64,000 nucleotides of DNA from Datura wrightii (taxonomy: Eukaryota > Streptophyta > Magnoliopsida > Solanales > Solanaceae): the NCBI GenBank assembly GCA_035772735.1, contig JASDFA010000004.1:20549501-20613500 (forward strand), given 5' to 3'. Positions within the stretch are counted from its first letter, which is position 1. The number at the start of each line of letters is the position of its first letter. The notes beneath the pieces were generated by a model, which saw nothing but the letters and a program-made list of their open reading frames with translations, was not told the DNA's origin and ran no database searches. A program made the position numbers and the translations under genes. Shown piece by piece: positions 10,323 to 22,985 of this stretch.

Positions 10323-12903
10323 TGTCACACCCCGCCTTGGGGGGTATGACTGGCACCTGGTCCCTACTGGGACCTGAACTGTTGGACTGCTAAGCCTGGG
10401 CACATCTGGTGCCTGGATGGCTCTACTCACATTTCTGGGAACAAAGGGCTATATGACGGCTGTAAACACAGCCCCCGGCACATTGTCCTATAGCCTCCTG
10501 TACCTGTACTAACAGCTGACCAGAAACATATCAATTCAGGGAAACCTATGCGGGCCGACAAGGCCACCATGTTGTCTAGTTATCTGCAACTCAATCATGA
10601 AGTACTAAAAAGCTACGTGACCGGCAAGGTCACCACTACTGGCAAATTATGGCCCCACACGGCCAACATAAAAGAAAGAAAAAGTACTAACAGCTATACA
10701 ACTGCACGACCTCACACGACCGGCTCATCTGACCACAGGGAGATATATACAGACTGCAAGCCTCTAGGAATAGCAATAGAAATGATCGGGACAGGGCCCC
10801 GACCAACCCGTACTATACAACAAAAAGAACTGATATACACCTCTGAAATTCAGGCTTCGGATGACAGGAGCTGAATACTCGGTCGCTGACAGGGATCACG
10901 TAGTATCGCCTGCTCGTCTATGAGTACCTGCAGGCAAGTAATGCAGCGCCCCACAGGGCGTCAGTACCGCTGGTACTAAGTATGTAAAGCAATAACTGAA
11001 AGCAAAGTCTAAAAACAACAATGTAACTGATGAACTGAAGTAGGAAGAATTAGATTAACTGCCTGATACTGTAAGTCATACCTTTTCTCATTTACACTGG
11101 AAGGAAATGGAAGTCATACCTGGAGACATATCCCTCTACTACTGATCTACTCGTATCTAACGTAACATGGCATAACATGAAATAGCATAACGTGGCACAC
11201 ACAAACCTTACCCGGCCCCCATAAGCCGGGAGGTACAACCAGCACAGAATCTACACCCCTACCCAGGTCGTCCCATCTCCTATAATGGCTGTAAGCATCC
11301 CGCCGGTCCCCTGGGTATGCACTTGGGCTCGCTGAGCCCCTGACTATAACTGTACCTAAGTCCGAAGGACTCCTGAATCAACACCCGGGCGTATCCGCTC
11401 GACGGGGGTGTATAAAAGCCGACCAAGGCAAAATATGGGGAAACTGGCATCCCATCTTCGTCCCCTGGGGGACGGCATGCCACTCCGTAGAGCGACGTAT
11501 CCTCGTCCTCTGGCGGACGAGTCGATACAGCTATTAACCCTGGGGCGGTCATGGATGCTAGGTAGTCCAACCCCAAACAATACAACGGTCTCAACTAGTA
11601 ACACTGTCTGCATATCTCACATGCTGAGGCTAGTAGGGGTAAGGTATCGTATACAGTACATACTGAACTAATGATAGTAATCTGTACATATTTAATACGT
11701 GCTGAGACTGGTAAATATATATATATATGAATATAGTCTCCTGCCAAACTGTACTGGGGCAAATGCTATACAAGATAGTCTTTCTGCTGAAAACTATGTT
11801 GTTTACTGAGTTTCTGTATTAACATGATTTACTATTCCTAACATGCGTTCTAAACTTTATTTTAGCCCGCCATTCTATTTCTGAAGTGCTTTACGGATAT
11901 TGCATCACTTTACGGGATTTCAACTAAATACAATAATATCTTAACAGTTCATATTACATCACATACTGAGCATACTGGGCAGTTTCTAACACTTGTGTTA
12001 GAATCTATGTCGTACTAGTGAGTTTCACGCAAGTTACAACTCGATGGTTCTCATATCATATCAACATTCATAATAAACGTAACGCTCGACTTCTGAATAT
12101 TTTACTGGTCTGTAAATTACTACACTGCACCGATATTACTTAGCTTGCCGAGGGAACTAGCTTTACATACCTTATCCTTGAATTATTCGTCTGTCGGACA
12201 AGACTCGGCCGGTGCTTCAACTATTTCCTCCCAACTGCATTCATAAATATGCCAATTAATACTAAATACAGCTTTATTGTAAAGAGCAATATCACTTTCG
12301 ATATAGTTTATAGCCTAAACTTAGGCTTATCGAAAGACGGTCGAAAACTCGCTATTTTTCAGTGGTCCAGAAGGGAGAAATATTCACTTCACAGTTAGGA
12401 ACACACAGACACTAATTTAGAGCAATTCCACTTACCTTAGCTCGGTGGCTCGAAGATTCGTTGGCCGTATTTTGCGAAACTGAATCCGTAGGAATGCTCT
12501 CTGCTGCTAAATACCTCAGTATCTGGAGTTAATTTGAATTTGGGCAGTGTTTAGCAGCGTAATCGGATGAAAATTATAATATTTCCTTCGTTCTTACTTC
12601 TCTCTGCCGCTCACCCTCTATTTTCTGGAAATAATTGTGTGGTTAAATGATTTAAAACCGAAGTGGCCTTTATATATTTGGGCCTGGACAAGGACAACGT
12701 GCCACGGAGCCAACGCGGAGGCCTCTCCTCCGTGACACGCTGCCATCGCGGAGGGGCTCTGCCTCGGCTCCTTCCGCGATGGTTCGACAGGTTTCTCGTC
12801 CGATCTTTTCCCGGGCCTTTCTCCAGCACGTATGGCCTTCAAATATGCTTAACCAACGTGCGAATAGGTCGTCTAGGTGCCATGAATTCTACGGGGTATA
12901 ACA
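10323..12903 (-). repeat. Gypsy 3' LTR (left on the plus strand)
   Basis: On the plus strand it starts TGTCACACCCCGCC and ends CGGGGTATAACA, giving TG...CA ends. It is closely similar to 18132-20715 and 52634-55206. Small open frames inside it, shared by all three copies, are LTR sequence and not genes. Confidence 0.96.
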
Positions 12904-12917
12904 TTCTCCCCCCTTAA
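12904..12917 (-). other. Gypsy polypurine tract
   Basis: The sense (minus) strand reads TTAAGGGGGGAGAA immediately before the 3' LTR. This is the expected place and composition for plus-strand priming. Confidence 0.85.
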
Positions 12918-13152
12918 GAACATTCGTCCTCGAATGTACACTGTTATCTAGAGGACTACTTACTTACTTTCTAGAAAAATTTCGGCAGAGTTTCCCCTGT
13001 AATATGGACTATAGCACAAACCTGAAATGCAGAAAAGTCCAACACAGGCACTGCACATAATATTCTAGGACCCACTGAATAACTAAGTATCAATCTTTCT
13101 CACAACTATAAGGTACTGCATAAGTAATAATACGGACATACCTGTCGCCTAA

Positions 13153-14040
13153 CTAGGCCTGAAATAGGTGAGGGTATCTGGCTTTCATATCTTCTTCAGC
13201 TTTCCACGTCATTTCCTCACGGTTCCTATTACGCCACAATACTTTAACAGATGCAACATCTTTAGTCCTCAGCCTGCGGATCTGTCTGTCTAAGATAGCT
13301 ACGGGAACCTCTTCATATGCTAACTCTTCTGTGACCTGGACATCTTGAACTGGAACTACTGTAGAAGGGTCCCCTATGAACTTCCTTAACATAGAGACAT
13401 GGAAGACTGGGTGAACAGATGCTAACTCTGGAGGCAAGTTCAATTCGTATGCAACTCGGCCTATTCTTCGCCGAATCTGATATGGCCCAATGAATCTCGG
13501 GCTAAGCTTGCCTTTCTTGCCAAACCTCATTACCCCTTTCATCGGGGACACTTTCAGATATACCCAGTCATTTACCGCAAATTCTAGATTTCTGCGCCGT
13601 ATATCTGCATAAGACTTCTGGCGGCTCTGAGCAGTCAGAAAATGTTCTCGGATAAGCTTTACCTTTTCCTCTGACTGCCGAACAATGTCTGGGCCAACCA
13701 ATGCTGATTCTCCTATTTCAAACCAACCAATCGGCGATCTACATTTTCGCCCGTATAATGCCTCGAAAGGCGCCATCTGAATAGCTGAATGGTAGCTGTT
13801 ATTATACGCAAATTCAATTAACGAAAGATGCTCATCCAAGCTACCCCCAAAATCTAGCACACACGCTCGTAGCATATCTTCGAGCGTCTGAATTGTACGT
13901 TCAGCCTGCCCATCTGTCTGAGGGTGGAATGCTGTGCTCAAGTTAATCTGCGTTTCCAAACCTTTCTGAAACGACTGCCAGAATCTAGCTGTGAACTGTG
14001 CTCCTCTATCTGAAATGATGGATACTGGCACTCCATGCAA
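13153..14040 (-). pseudogene. Gypsy integrase core (C-terminal part) and chromodomain-like tail
   Basis: Retroviral-type integrase inserts element cDNA into chromosomes. This open piece of 295 residues begins with the second half of the catalytic core: SDRGAQF carries the second Asp and TDGQAERTIQTLE the catalytic Glu. It continues through a DNA-binding region with GPYQI and ends in a chromodomain-like segment (VPVAILDRQIRRLRTKD followed by VKVLWRN and EEMTWKAEEDM). That tail places the element among chromoviruses. It is separated from the upstream half by a short frameshifting deletion near 14040-14070, so the integrase is not continuous. Confidence 0.93.
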
Positions 14041-14045
14041 TCTAA

Positions 14046-14921
14046 CTATTTCTCTGATATATAATTCGGCATAATCCTCACTGGCAGGAAATGAGCTGAT
14101 TTTGTCAGCCTGTCAACTATTACCCAAATGGAATCATTTCTGCGTCTAGTTCGGGGTAACCCTGTTACAAAATCCATGTTTACCGTTTCCCATTTCCACA
14201 TAGGCACCGTTATCTCTTGCGTCAAACCGCCCGGTTTCTGGTGCTCTGCTTTCACCTGCTGACAATTAGAACATCTGGATACAAATTCAGCTATCTCAGC
14301 TTTCATACCTGGCCACCAGTAGATATCTTTGATGTCGTGGTACATTTTGGTCGCTCCTGGATGAAGGGAATAGCGAGCGTAGTGTACCTCGTGCATGATC
14401 CGCCCACGAAGCTCTGAAACATTCGGGACACAGAGGCGGCCCTTACAGCGTAGCACATCATCCTCGGTTATCTGAAAATCTAACTCCTTACCTCTCTGAA
14501 TTCTATCTCTAAGCTGGACTAAATCAGGATCCTCGTACTGTCGTTCTTTTACCTCTCTAACTAATGATGACACAGCAGAATTCTGAATTACTGCTCTATT
14601 ATTTTCTGTTTCCATTACTCGAACGGCTAGACCAGCTAACTGATGAATTTCTTTGGCTAACTTCCGTTTCTCAGGTTGCAAATACGCCAAACTCCCCATT
14701 GACTTACGGCTCAGGGCATCTGCTACAACATTAGCTTTTCCAGGGTGATATAGAATGTTCACATCATAATCTTTTAACAGCTCCAACCAGCGGCGTTGCC
14801 GTAGATTCAACTCTCTCTGAGTGAAAATGTACTGTAAGCTCTTATGATCTGTGTAAATATCAACATGGATGCCGTACAGGTAGTGCCTCCACATCTTTAA
14901 GGCGTGGATTACTGCGGCCAA
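14046..14921 (-). pseudogene. Gypsy RNase H (C-terminal part) and integrase zinc-binding/first core part
   Basis: The 291-residue piece starts inside RNase H. The TDHKSL Asp and the terminal ADALSRKS segment are present. The integrase HHCC zinc finger follows (HYARYSLHPG, then CSNC), and then the start of the catalytic core with the first Asp in NMDFVTGLP. It ends at a stop at 14046 caused by a small deletion. The upstream end overlaps the preceding open frame in another phase, which indicates a frameshift inside RNase H near 14910-14960. Confidence 0.93.
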
Positions 14922-16414
14922 TTCCAGGTCGTGGGTGGGGTAATTCTTAAATGTTTCCTCAGCTGTCTGGAAGCATATGCAATTACTCTACCATGCTGCA
15001 TCAACACACAACCTAACCCAACACCTGACGCATCGCAATAGACTGAATAACCTTCTGTGCCTTCCGGCAATGCTAACACTGGGGCGGAGGTTAATCTGTC
15101 TTTCAGTTCCTGGAAGCTCTGCTCGCATGCCTCTGTCCATTGAAACTTTGCTGCTTTCTGTGTCAATTTGGTTAGAGGTGCCGCAATGGTCGAGAACCCT
15201 TCAACGAACCTCCTGTAATATCCTGCCAACCCCAAAAAGCTACGAACTTCAGTTGGAGTGGTAGGCCTAGGCCATGACTTAACTGCTTCTATTTTCTGCT
15301 TGTCTACCTGTATACCAGCGTTTGAGACGATATGCCCTAAAAAGGCCACTGAATTAAGCCAGAATTCACACTTGGAATATTTAGCATACAACTGGCGGTC
15401 CCTGAGAATCTGGAGCACTGTCCGCAAATGAGTCCGGTGATCTGCTTCAGAGCGAGAATACACCAGAATATCATCAATGAATACTATCACGAACAAGTCC
15501 AGGAAAGGTCTGAAAATACTGTTCATCAGGTCCATGAAGACTGCCGGGGCATTCGTTAACCCGAAGGACATAACTAGAAATTCAAAATGTCCATATCGGG
15601 TCCTGAACGCTGTCTTAGGAATATCTCTCTCCCGTACTCGGACCTGGTGATATCCGGACCGCAAGTCAATCTTAGAAAAGTATCTAGCTCCCTGCAACTG
15701 ATCAAATAGGTCGTCAATTCTGGGGAGCGGGTACTTGTTCTTTACTGTAACTTTGTTTAGTTGCCGGTAATCTATACTCATTCGGAGAGAGCCATCTTTC
15801 TTCCTCACAAACAAGACTGGCGCACCCCACGGTGAAGTACTCGGCCTGATAAAACCTTTATCCAACAAATCTTTCAACTGCTCCTTTAATTCTCTGAGTT
15901 CTGCAGGAGCCATACGATAGGGAGGTATTGATATCGGCTGAGTGTCTGGTAACAAGTCAATTGCAAAATCTATTTCCCTTTCTGGGGGAATACCAGGTAA
16001 CTCATCAAGAAACACATCAGGGAATTCATTTACCATTGGAACAGACTGAAGTGTCGAAGATTCTGCTTGGACATCCTCAACTCTGACCAGATGGTACATA
16101 CATCCTTTAGATATCAACTTTCTCGCCTGAAGGTAGGAAATAAACCTACCTTTTGGCGTAGTGGTGCTGCCCTTCCACTCTCGCACTGTCTCTCCTGGGA
16201 AGTGGAATCGGACCGTCTTGTTCCAACATTCAACATTGGCAAAACACGGTACTAACCAGTTCATACCCATTATGGCATCGAAGTCTATCATTTCTAACTC
16301 GACCAGATCTACTGTAGTCGGACGGTCAGCAACCTCTACTGTACACCCACGGTAGATTCGGCTAGCTGTGATAGAGTCACCGACGGGCGTGGATACTAAG
16401 AAGGGCTGCTGCAA
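14909..16414 (-). pseudogene. Gypsy protease (C-terminal part), reverse transcriptase, RNase H start
   Basis: The 501-residue open piece begins with the later part of a retropepsin-like domain (DFDAIMGMNWL). A full reverse transcriptase follows, with SPWGAPVLFVRKKDGS, DYRQLNKVT, KIDLRSGYHQ and the catalytic FIDDILVYSR, all intact. Next come the connection region (FLGLAGYYRRFVEGF) and the first strand of RNase H with the catalytic Asp in VYCDASGVGLG. The frame is lost at the end of this segment. The RT motifs are well preserved compared with other parts of the window, so the inactivation is recent relative to the other fragments. Confidence 0.95.
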
Positions 16415-16733
16415 TGATTCTGGTGCAATACTAAACTTTCATGCCACAAATGGAGTAATGTAGGACAAAGTAGACCCTGGATCAATCAACACATAAGCAG
16501 GGTGTGAGCAGATAGTTAACATACCTGTCACAACATCAAGCGATGCTTCTGAATCCTTCCTTCCTAGTAAGGCATATGTGCGGCTTGGACCCGCACCTGT
16601 ACTGGAGGCCCCTGATCTGCCCCGACCCCTGCCTGCTGAAACTGAGGGCCTGCGCCCAGTCGAGGGTGTTGTGGCTCGTGATCCTGCTGATGTCCTATCC
16701 TGTCCATCCCAGTCCTCTCGACCTCTGGCTGGG

Positions 16734-17918
16734 CTAATCTTTCATCAAATGGCCTTCTTGGCCACAAATATAACATACGGTGGAACCATACCTGCATGCT
16801 CCAGGATGGCGTCGACTGCATATAGGGCAAAGTGGTAGGGTATACCTACTCTGCTCTGCCCTCCTCTGTAATGGTGAATCTGCCATCTGCGAGACTCTAC
16901 CAGTCTCTGACTGCCCCCTGCGACTAAATCTACCCCCCTGGGACTGCGGCGGAGGCGGGGGCCTGGGCGGCCTGTCTGATAATCGTGGCCTGGGTGCTCC
17001 CCGGGCCTCCCTTTGTAACTCAACTGGCCTGTCCCGGCGACGCTGTTCCTGACTGACCCTTCTTATCTCCCGTTGTCGCTGTCTGATGCCCTCAATATTT
17101 TGGGCAAATGCCTGAACTCGAGCAATGTCCATGTCCTCTCGCAGTGTGGCTGTAATACAAGTCTCAACATATTCTGGATTCAACCCCATGATGAAACGGT
17201 GTACTCTGGATGCCACGATATCAACAAAGGCCGGTGCATATCGAGCCAGAGAATCAAACCACAACGAATATTCCCGGACACTCATGGCCCCCTGCTCCAG
17301 ATGTAGGAACTGATCTACTCGAGCCTGTCGAATCTCCCGCGGCAGATAGTGATCCAGAAAAGCCCCTGAAAAGCTGGACCAAGTGGGAGGGGAAACATCT
17401 CTCCCTCGAAACCTTTCCCAGCTTTCATACCATAGCACAGCGATATCCCGTAACCGGAATGCCGCCAATTCAACTGATTCGGTAGGCGTGGCATGCATAA
17501 CCCTGAAGACTCTCTGCATTTGATCCAGAAAATCCTGAGGGTCCTCTGTCCGGTCCGTACCTGTAAACTGTGGGGGATTCAAAGCTAAGAACTCTCGGAC
17601 CCTCGAACTACCGAACCCTCCTGATGATTCCGCAACTGTAGACGGCATTGGCTGATGCTGAGCAGCCATCATCTGTGCTAACATAACTACAGCACTCCTA
17701 ACTTCCTGGTCGGAAGGTGTCGGTATAGGAACTGCTGAAGGTAATGTCGCCCCAAGTGGCTCCCGACGTGGTGGAGACTGCTGAGGAGGCTGGGACGATG
17801 CCTCTGTAGTGCTCTCTGATCGGGCTGTTTCTAAACGAGGGGTTGGCATCCTGCTGGTGCCTTCCCCTGCTGCAATATCTAAGCTCCGACCTGAAATAGG
17901 ATGTTGCTGATCTGACAT
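16734..17918 (-). pseudogene. Gypsy gag, terminated at the zinc knuckle
   Basis: Gag forms the virus-like particle. The likely start is the ATG at 17918 (MSDQQHPISG); an upstream ATG extends the same frame to 18062 without similarity to gag. The capsid-like domain includes FLDQMQRVFRVM and the AAFRLRDIAVLWYESW motif, typical of the plant retrotransposon gag family. The C-terminal zinc knuckle reads CYICGQEGHLMKD and then TAG (16734-16736). The stop sits exactly where the fourth zinc ligand (Cys) is expected. Downstream to 16414 the same frame has further stops, so the gag-protease junction is broken. Confidence 0.92.
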
Positions 17919-18115
17919 TATCTGTAACCAAAGAATATGGTAAGCTTTTAGGGACTCAACCCTATATTGTACCGCTCTACAGCACGACTGAATGAGAATA
18001 AAAGACAACCATCCTATCATGCCTTGCAGCCTCCTACCCATAGTATGTGGTGCACAACACATCCATGGACAAGACTCTGCTTAGCACGGCTTGCAGACTC
18101 CCTGGGATACGACCT

Positions 18116-18127
18116 GCTCTGATACCA
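18116..18127 (-). other. Gypsy primer-binding site (initiator tRNA-Met type)
   Basis: The sense strand reads TGGTATCAGAGC a few bases after the end of the 5' LTR. It is complementary to the 3' end of plant initiator tRNA-Met and the same as in both Copia elements in this window. Confidence 0.9.
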
Positions 18128-18131
18128 AGTT

Positions 18132-20715
18132 TGTCACACCCCGCCTTGGGGGGTATGACTGGCACCTGGTGCCCTACTGGGACCTAAACTGCTGGACTGC
18201 TAAGCCTGGGCACATCTGGTGCCTGGCTGGCTCTACTCATATTTCTAGGAACAAAGGGCTATATGACGGCTGTAAACACAGCCCCCGGCCCATTGGCCTA
18301 TAGCCTCCTGTACCTGTACTAACAGCTGACAAGAAACATATCAATTCAGGGAAACCTATGCGGGCCGACAAGGCCACCATGCTGTCTAGTTATCTGCAAC
18401 TCAATCATGAAGTACTAAAAAGCTACGTGACCGGCAAGGTCACCACTACTGGCAAATTATGGCCCTCACGGCCAACATAAAAGAAAGAAAAAGTACTAAC
18501 AGCTATACAACTGCACGGACTTACACGACCGGCTCATCTGACCACAGGGAGATATATACAGACTGCAAGCCTCTAGCAATAGCAATAGAAATGATCGGGA
18601 CAGGGCCCCGACCTACCCATACTATACAAAAAAAAGAACTGATATACACCTCTGAAATTCAGGCTCCAGATGACAGGAGCTGAATACTCGGTCGCTGACA
18701 GGGATCACGTAGTATCGCCTGCTCGTCTATGAGTACCTACAGGCAAGTAATGCAGCGCCCCACCGGGCGTCAGTACCGCTGGTACTGAGTATGTAAAGCA
18801 ATAACTGAATGCAAAGTCTGAAAACAACAATGTAACTGATGAACTGAAGTAGGAAGAATTAGATTAACTGCCTGATACTGTAAGTCATACCTTTTCTCAT
18901 TTACACTGGAAGGAAATGGAAGTCATACCTGGAGACATATCCCTCTACTGCTGATCTACTCGTATCTAACGTAACATGGCATAACATGAAATAGCATAAC
19001 GTGGCACACATAAACCTTACCCGGCCCCCATAAGCCGGGAGGTAGCACCAGCACAGAATCTACACCCCTACCCTGGTCATCCCATCTCCTATAATGGCTG
19101 TAAGCATCCCGTCGGTCCCCTGGGTATGCACTTGGGCTCACTGAGCCCCTGACTATAACTGTACCTGAGTCCGAAGGACTCCTGAATCAACACCCGGGCG
19201 TATCCGCTCGACGGGGGTGTATAAAAGCCGACCAAGGCAAAATATGGGGAAACTGGCATCCCATCTTCGTCCCCTGGGGGACGGCATGCCACTTCGTAGA
19301 GCGACGTATCCTCGTCCTCTGGCGGACGAGTCGATACAGCTATTAACCCTGGAGTGGTCATGGATGCTAGGTAGTCCAACCCCAAACAATACAACGGTCT
19401 CAACTAGTAACACTGTCTGCATATCTCACATGCTGAGGCTAGTAGGGGTAAGGTATCGGATACAGTACATACTGAACTAATGATAGTAATCTGTACGTAT
19501 TTAATATGTGATGAGACTGGTAAATATATATATATATATATGAATATAGTCTCCTGCCAAACTGTACTGGGGCAAATGCTATACAAGATAGTCTTTCTGC
19601 TGAAAACTATGTTGTTTACTGAGTTTCTGTATTAACATGATTTACTATTCCTAACATGCGTTCTAAACTTTATTTTAGCCTGCCATTCTATTTCTGAAGT
19701 GCTTTACGGATATTGCATCACTTTACGGGGTTTCAACTAAATACAATAATATCTTAACAGTTCATATTACATCACATACTGAGCATACTGGGCAGTTTCT
19801 AACACTTGTGTTAGAATCTATGTCGTACTAGTGAGTTTCACGCAAGTTACAACTCGATGGTTCTCATATCGTATCAACATTCATAATAAACGTAACGCTC
19901 TACTTCTGAACATTCTACTGGTTTGTAAATTACTACACTGCACCGATATTACTTAACTTGCCGAGGGAACTAGCTTTACATACCTTATCCTTGAATTATT
20001 CATCTGTCGGACAAGACTCGGCCGGTGCTTCAACGATTTCCTCCCAACTGCATTCATAAATATGCCAATTAATACTAAATACAGCTTTATTGTAAAGAGC
20101 GACGTCACTTTCAATATAGTTTATAGCCTAAACTTAGGCTTATCGAAAGACGGTCGAAAACTCGCTATTTTTCAGCGGTCCAGAAGGGAGAAATATTCAC
20201 TTCACAGTTAGGAACACATAGACACTAATTTAGAGCAATTCCACTTACCTTAGCTCGGTGGCTCGACGATTCGTCGGCCGTATTTTGCAAAACTGAATCC
20301 GTAGGAATGCTCTCTGCTGCTAAATACCTCAGTATCTGGAGTTAATTTGAATTTGGGCAGCGTTTAGCAGCGTAATCGGACGAAAATTATAATATTTCCT
20401 TCGTTCTTACTTCTCTCTACCGCTCACCCTCTGTTTTCTGGAAATAATTGTGTGGTTAAATGATTTAAAACCGAAGTGGCCTTTATATACTTGGGCCTGG
20501 ACAAGGCCAACGTGTCACGGAGCCAACGCGGAGGCCTCTCCTCCGTGACACTCTGCCATCGCGGAGGGCTCTGCCTCGGCTCCTTCCGCGATGGTTCGAC
20601 AGGTTTCTCGTCCGATCTTTTCCCGGGCCTTTCTCCAGCACGTATGGCCTTCAAATATGCTTAACCAACGTGCGAATAGGTCATCTAGGTGCCATGAATT
20701 CTACGGGGTATAACA
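18132..20715 (-). repeat. Gypsy 5' LTR (right on the plus strand)
   Basis: 2584 bp, close match to 10323-12903. In sense orientation it starts TGTTATACCCCGTAG and ends GGGGTGTGACA. It would hold the element promoter. The two LTRs differ by scattered substitutions and a variable short AT run. Confidence 0.96.
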
Positions 20716-20720
20716 GTTAT

Positions 20721-21909
20721 TTGTTATCTTGGATTTCTCACTGTACTTTTTGTTTTTTGGATTTGGAGAAGAAACATAACCAAATTAACTTCCTCCATAG
20801 CAAGAAAAATAATTCACCATATATAGAGTTGAAGGCCCATTCACATTACTTTAAACAATGTTGGTTTTAAATTATAAAGTTTAGTTCCTTATTGAAATTT
20901 ACATAGTATAAAGTGTTCATGTGTTATGAGTATTTAATCAACTTGATAGTATTACTTGGTTGATGTGTTGTGAATACTTGATTGACTTGATAGTGTTACT
21001 TACGTTGATATGTTGTGAATATTTGATAAATTTGGCAGTAGTATTACTTATGATTGAAACAAGTATATTGAATCTTTTTGGTGATCTTGAAGACATACAA
21101 ACAATGATATTAGTCCACAAACAATGATATTAGTCATACGATATTAAAAGTAAACAGTAAACACCTCTTACATTTTACTGGTTTGTGCAATTTCATATGT
21201 TGGCTAAATGCCCGCACTCAGCACGGGCGCGGGCCATCAAGTATTCAATACAATTACAAGTGGGGTGCGGCTGATGTGAGTTGCCCACACCTAAAAAAGA
21301 AGTTGCAAATTACAGTTGTTACAACAGTTGCAGTAACTGTGTCAGTTGTTGCAGTTTCTGTATTAGTTGTTGTGAAAAATTCAAATTTTTTTTATATAAA
21401 AGCTTCCCCAGTTATTGCAACAACGGTATCTGCTACTAAAACTATTTGAAAAATAGTAGCTTTACCTAAATGAATAATTGACAAAACATAATATTGTTCA
21501 CTTATCAAATGATCGAAAATCACTTCTAAAATAATGCCAAATGCTATATGAACAAAATCTAATTCAAAAAATGCATAAATAGGATGATTTCCTTTTAAAT
21601 GAAGAAAAAGAAGATGGAAGAAGAAAAATCATGCAGTTGCATTGCAGGTGGTAAACAAGACGAGCAACAAGCATGAAAAATAGCTGAATCGTGTATTTTC
21701 AGAGGATCCGACACGAGTGCTGCATCAGTTTTGAAGAGTCCGAGTGACATAGGCGTAGCAGAAAAAATGAAGAAAAAATTGAAAAAAAAAAAGTAGAAGA
21801 GGCTAGGTTTAATAGAGTGAGAATTTTTTTTGTAGTTTTCGAAAGTTTAACAAATTTTGAATATTATACTTTTGCACCCATTTAGCTTAATCATCATTTA
21901 AGTGAGACT
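20721..21909. other. Single-copy stretch without recognised gene
   Basis: Sequence between the Gypsy element and the right PHT1 arm. It contains short local repeats around 20930-21060 and a GC-rich hairpin-like patch at about 21208-21240 (GCCCGCACTCAGCACGGGC), reminiscent of the 3' hairpins of Helitrons or SINE-like repeats. One open stretch (21183-21449) is low-complexity and Val/Thr-rich, and I do not consider it a gene. Confidence 0.5.
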
Positions 21910-22985
21910 TTAATGGTTAAAGTTATCACCTTTTTTAATTTCAAGACTTGTTTGATGCCTTTCTCTCATTTGTTTTTATGAGAGATAGGATTTAGGTCAT
22001 ATCAATTATATCTCCCAATGCCCCTTGATGTTTGCCTGGCCGAAACAAAAGCTTCACTGCAAATGCTCCCAGAAGTACTTTAATGTAAAACTAAAATTTC
22101 AGTGAGTCTCTTTAATCACATATCATAATTTTTTTATCAGGACAAATCACAATATACAAAAGTAAAACCCATAAATTTTATATTTTTTTTCTTAATCAAT
22201 CTGTTTAATCTGAGTTTATCTTTTCAATGTTTATTATTACGTTTAATACAAATTATTATTACAGGAGTAAGAATAATTCATGAAAAGCATGCCCAAGCAG
22301 TAAGAATTCAACTCTATTCTGTGGCTTTTTTCCAAGTATGACTTAGACATCAGTGACTGTCTTTTCCTTTTTCTTTTTTGTGGGTTATGATTTGTGGTGT
22401 TGATTATTTCTCTATTTAAGATACCTTATTAATTCAATTTGAAGATCAATACAAAAATATATTAGTATTTCTTTAGAAAAATAAAATAAAATATAATCAG
22501 GGCACTTATAAGAAAAAAATATTTTACTTAATTAAAGTCACTCTTGATGAAAATCCTAGATGCGTCACCGTTTCACGATGAGTACCTACTGACTGATCTT
22601 GAGAAGGGAACAATTAGCATTCGTGTGTCTACAACAACTCCTTCAATCTTCTCTAGCACTGAACAATTATCATATTCTAGATTTTATTTATCAAATGCCT
22701 ACACTGATGGAGATTGAGTCATACACTAATATTAGAAACCTCTATACTTCATTCAGTATACTCCAATTATGGAGTACATAAATGACACAAAACATAGTAC
22801 ACATATAACATATGAAACTCTAAATTGCTGCAATGACATAGATACTTGAAACAGAGAATCTCTACAACTAATAGCTATTACTAAAGAAACTATAGTTGAA
22901 AGAACATATGCCTTGTTATCCTTGTTGGAAACTTTGCATAACATATAAAGGATAAAAAGGAAAGAAATGAAACGAATAACTAATT

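Larger units (their letters stand above)
10323..20715 (-). mobile_element. Ty3/Gypsy chromovirus (Tekay/Del-like), complete ends, broken genes
   Basis: An LTR retrotransposon of about 10.4 kb in minus orientation. LTRs of 2581 and 2584 bp flank an internal region of about 5.2 kb. A perfect 5-bp target duplication, GTTAT, is seen at 10318-10322 and 20716-20720. The sense strand carries a tRNA-Met-type primer site, gag with a zinc knuckle, then protease, RT, RNase H, integrase and a C-terminal chromodomain-like tail. That order and the very long LTRs fit the Tekay/Del chromovirus lineage. Gag and pol are interrupted by stops and frameshifts, so this copy is not autonomous. A solo LTR of the same family sits at 52634-55206. 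Confidence 0.95.

Noticed and set aside
11280..11671. Overlapping open frames on both strands repeated at 19089-19480 and 53653-53981
   Set aside because: All lie inside the Gypsy LTRs and show no known domain; they are LTR sequence and not genes.
12611..12917. Open frames with Arg-rich translations, repeated at 20424-20664 and 54950-55262
   Set aside because: They lie near the end of each LTR copy in GC-richer sequence and have no coding support.
21183..21449. Open frame with Val/Thr repeats
   Set aside because: Low complexity from a GTTGTT/GCAGT-type repeat; no domain, no copy elsewhere in the window.
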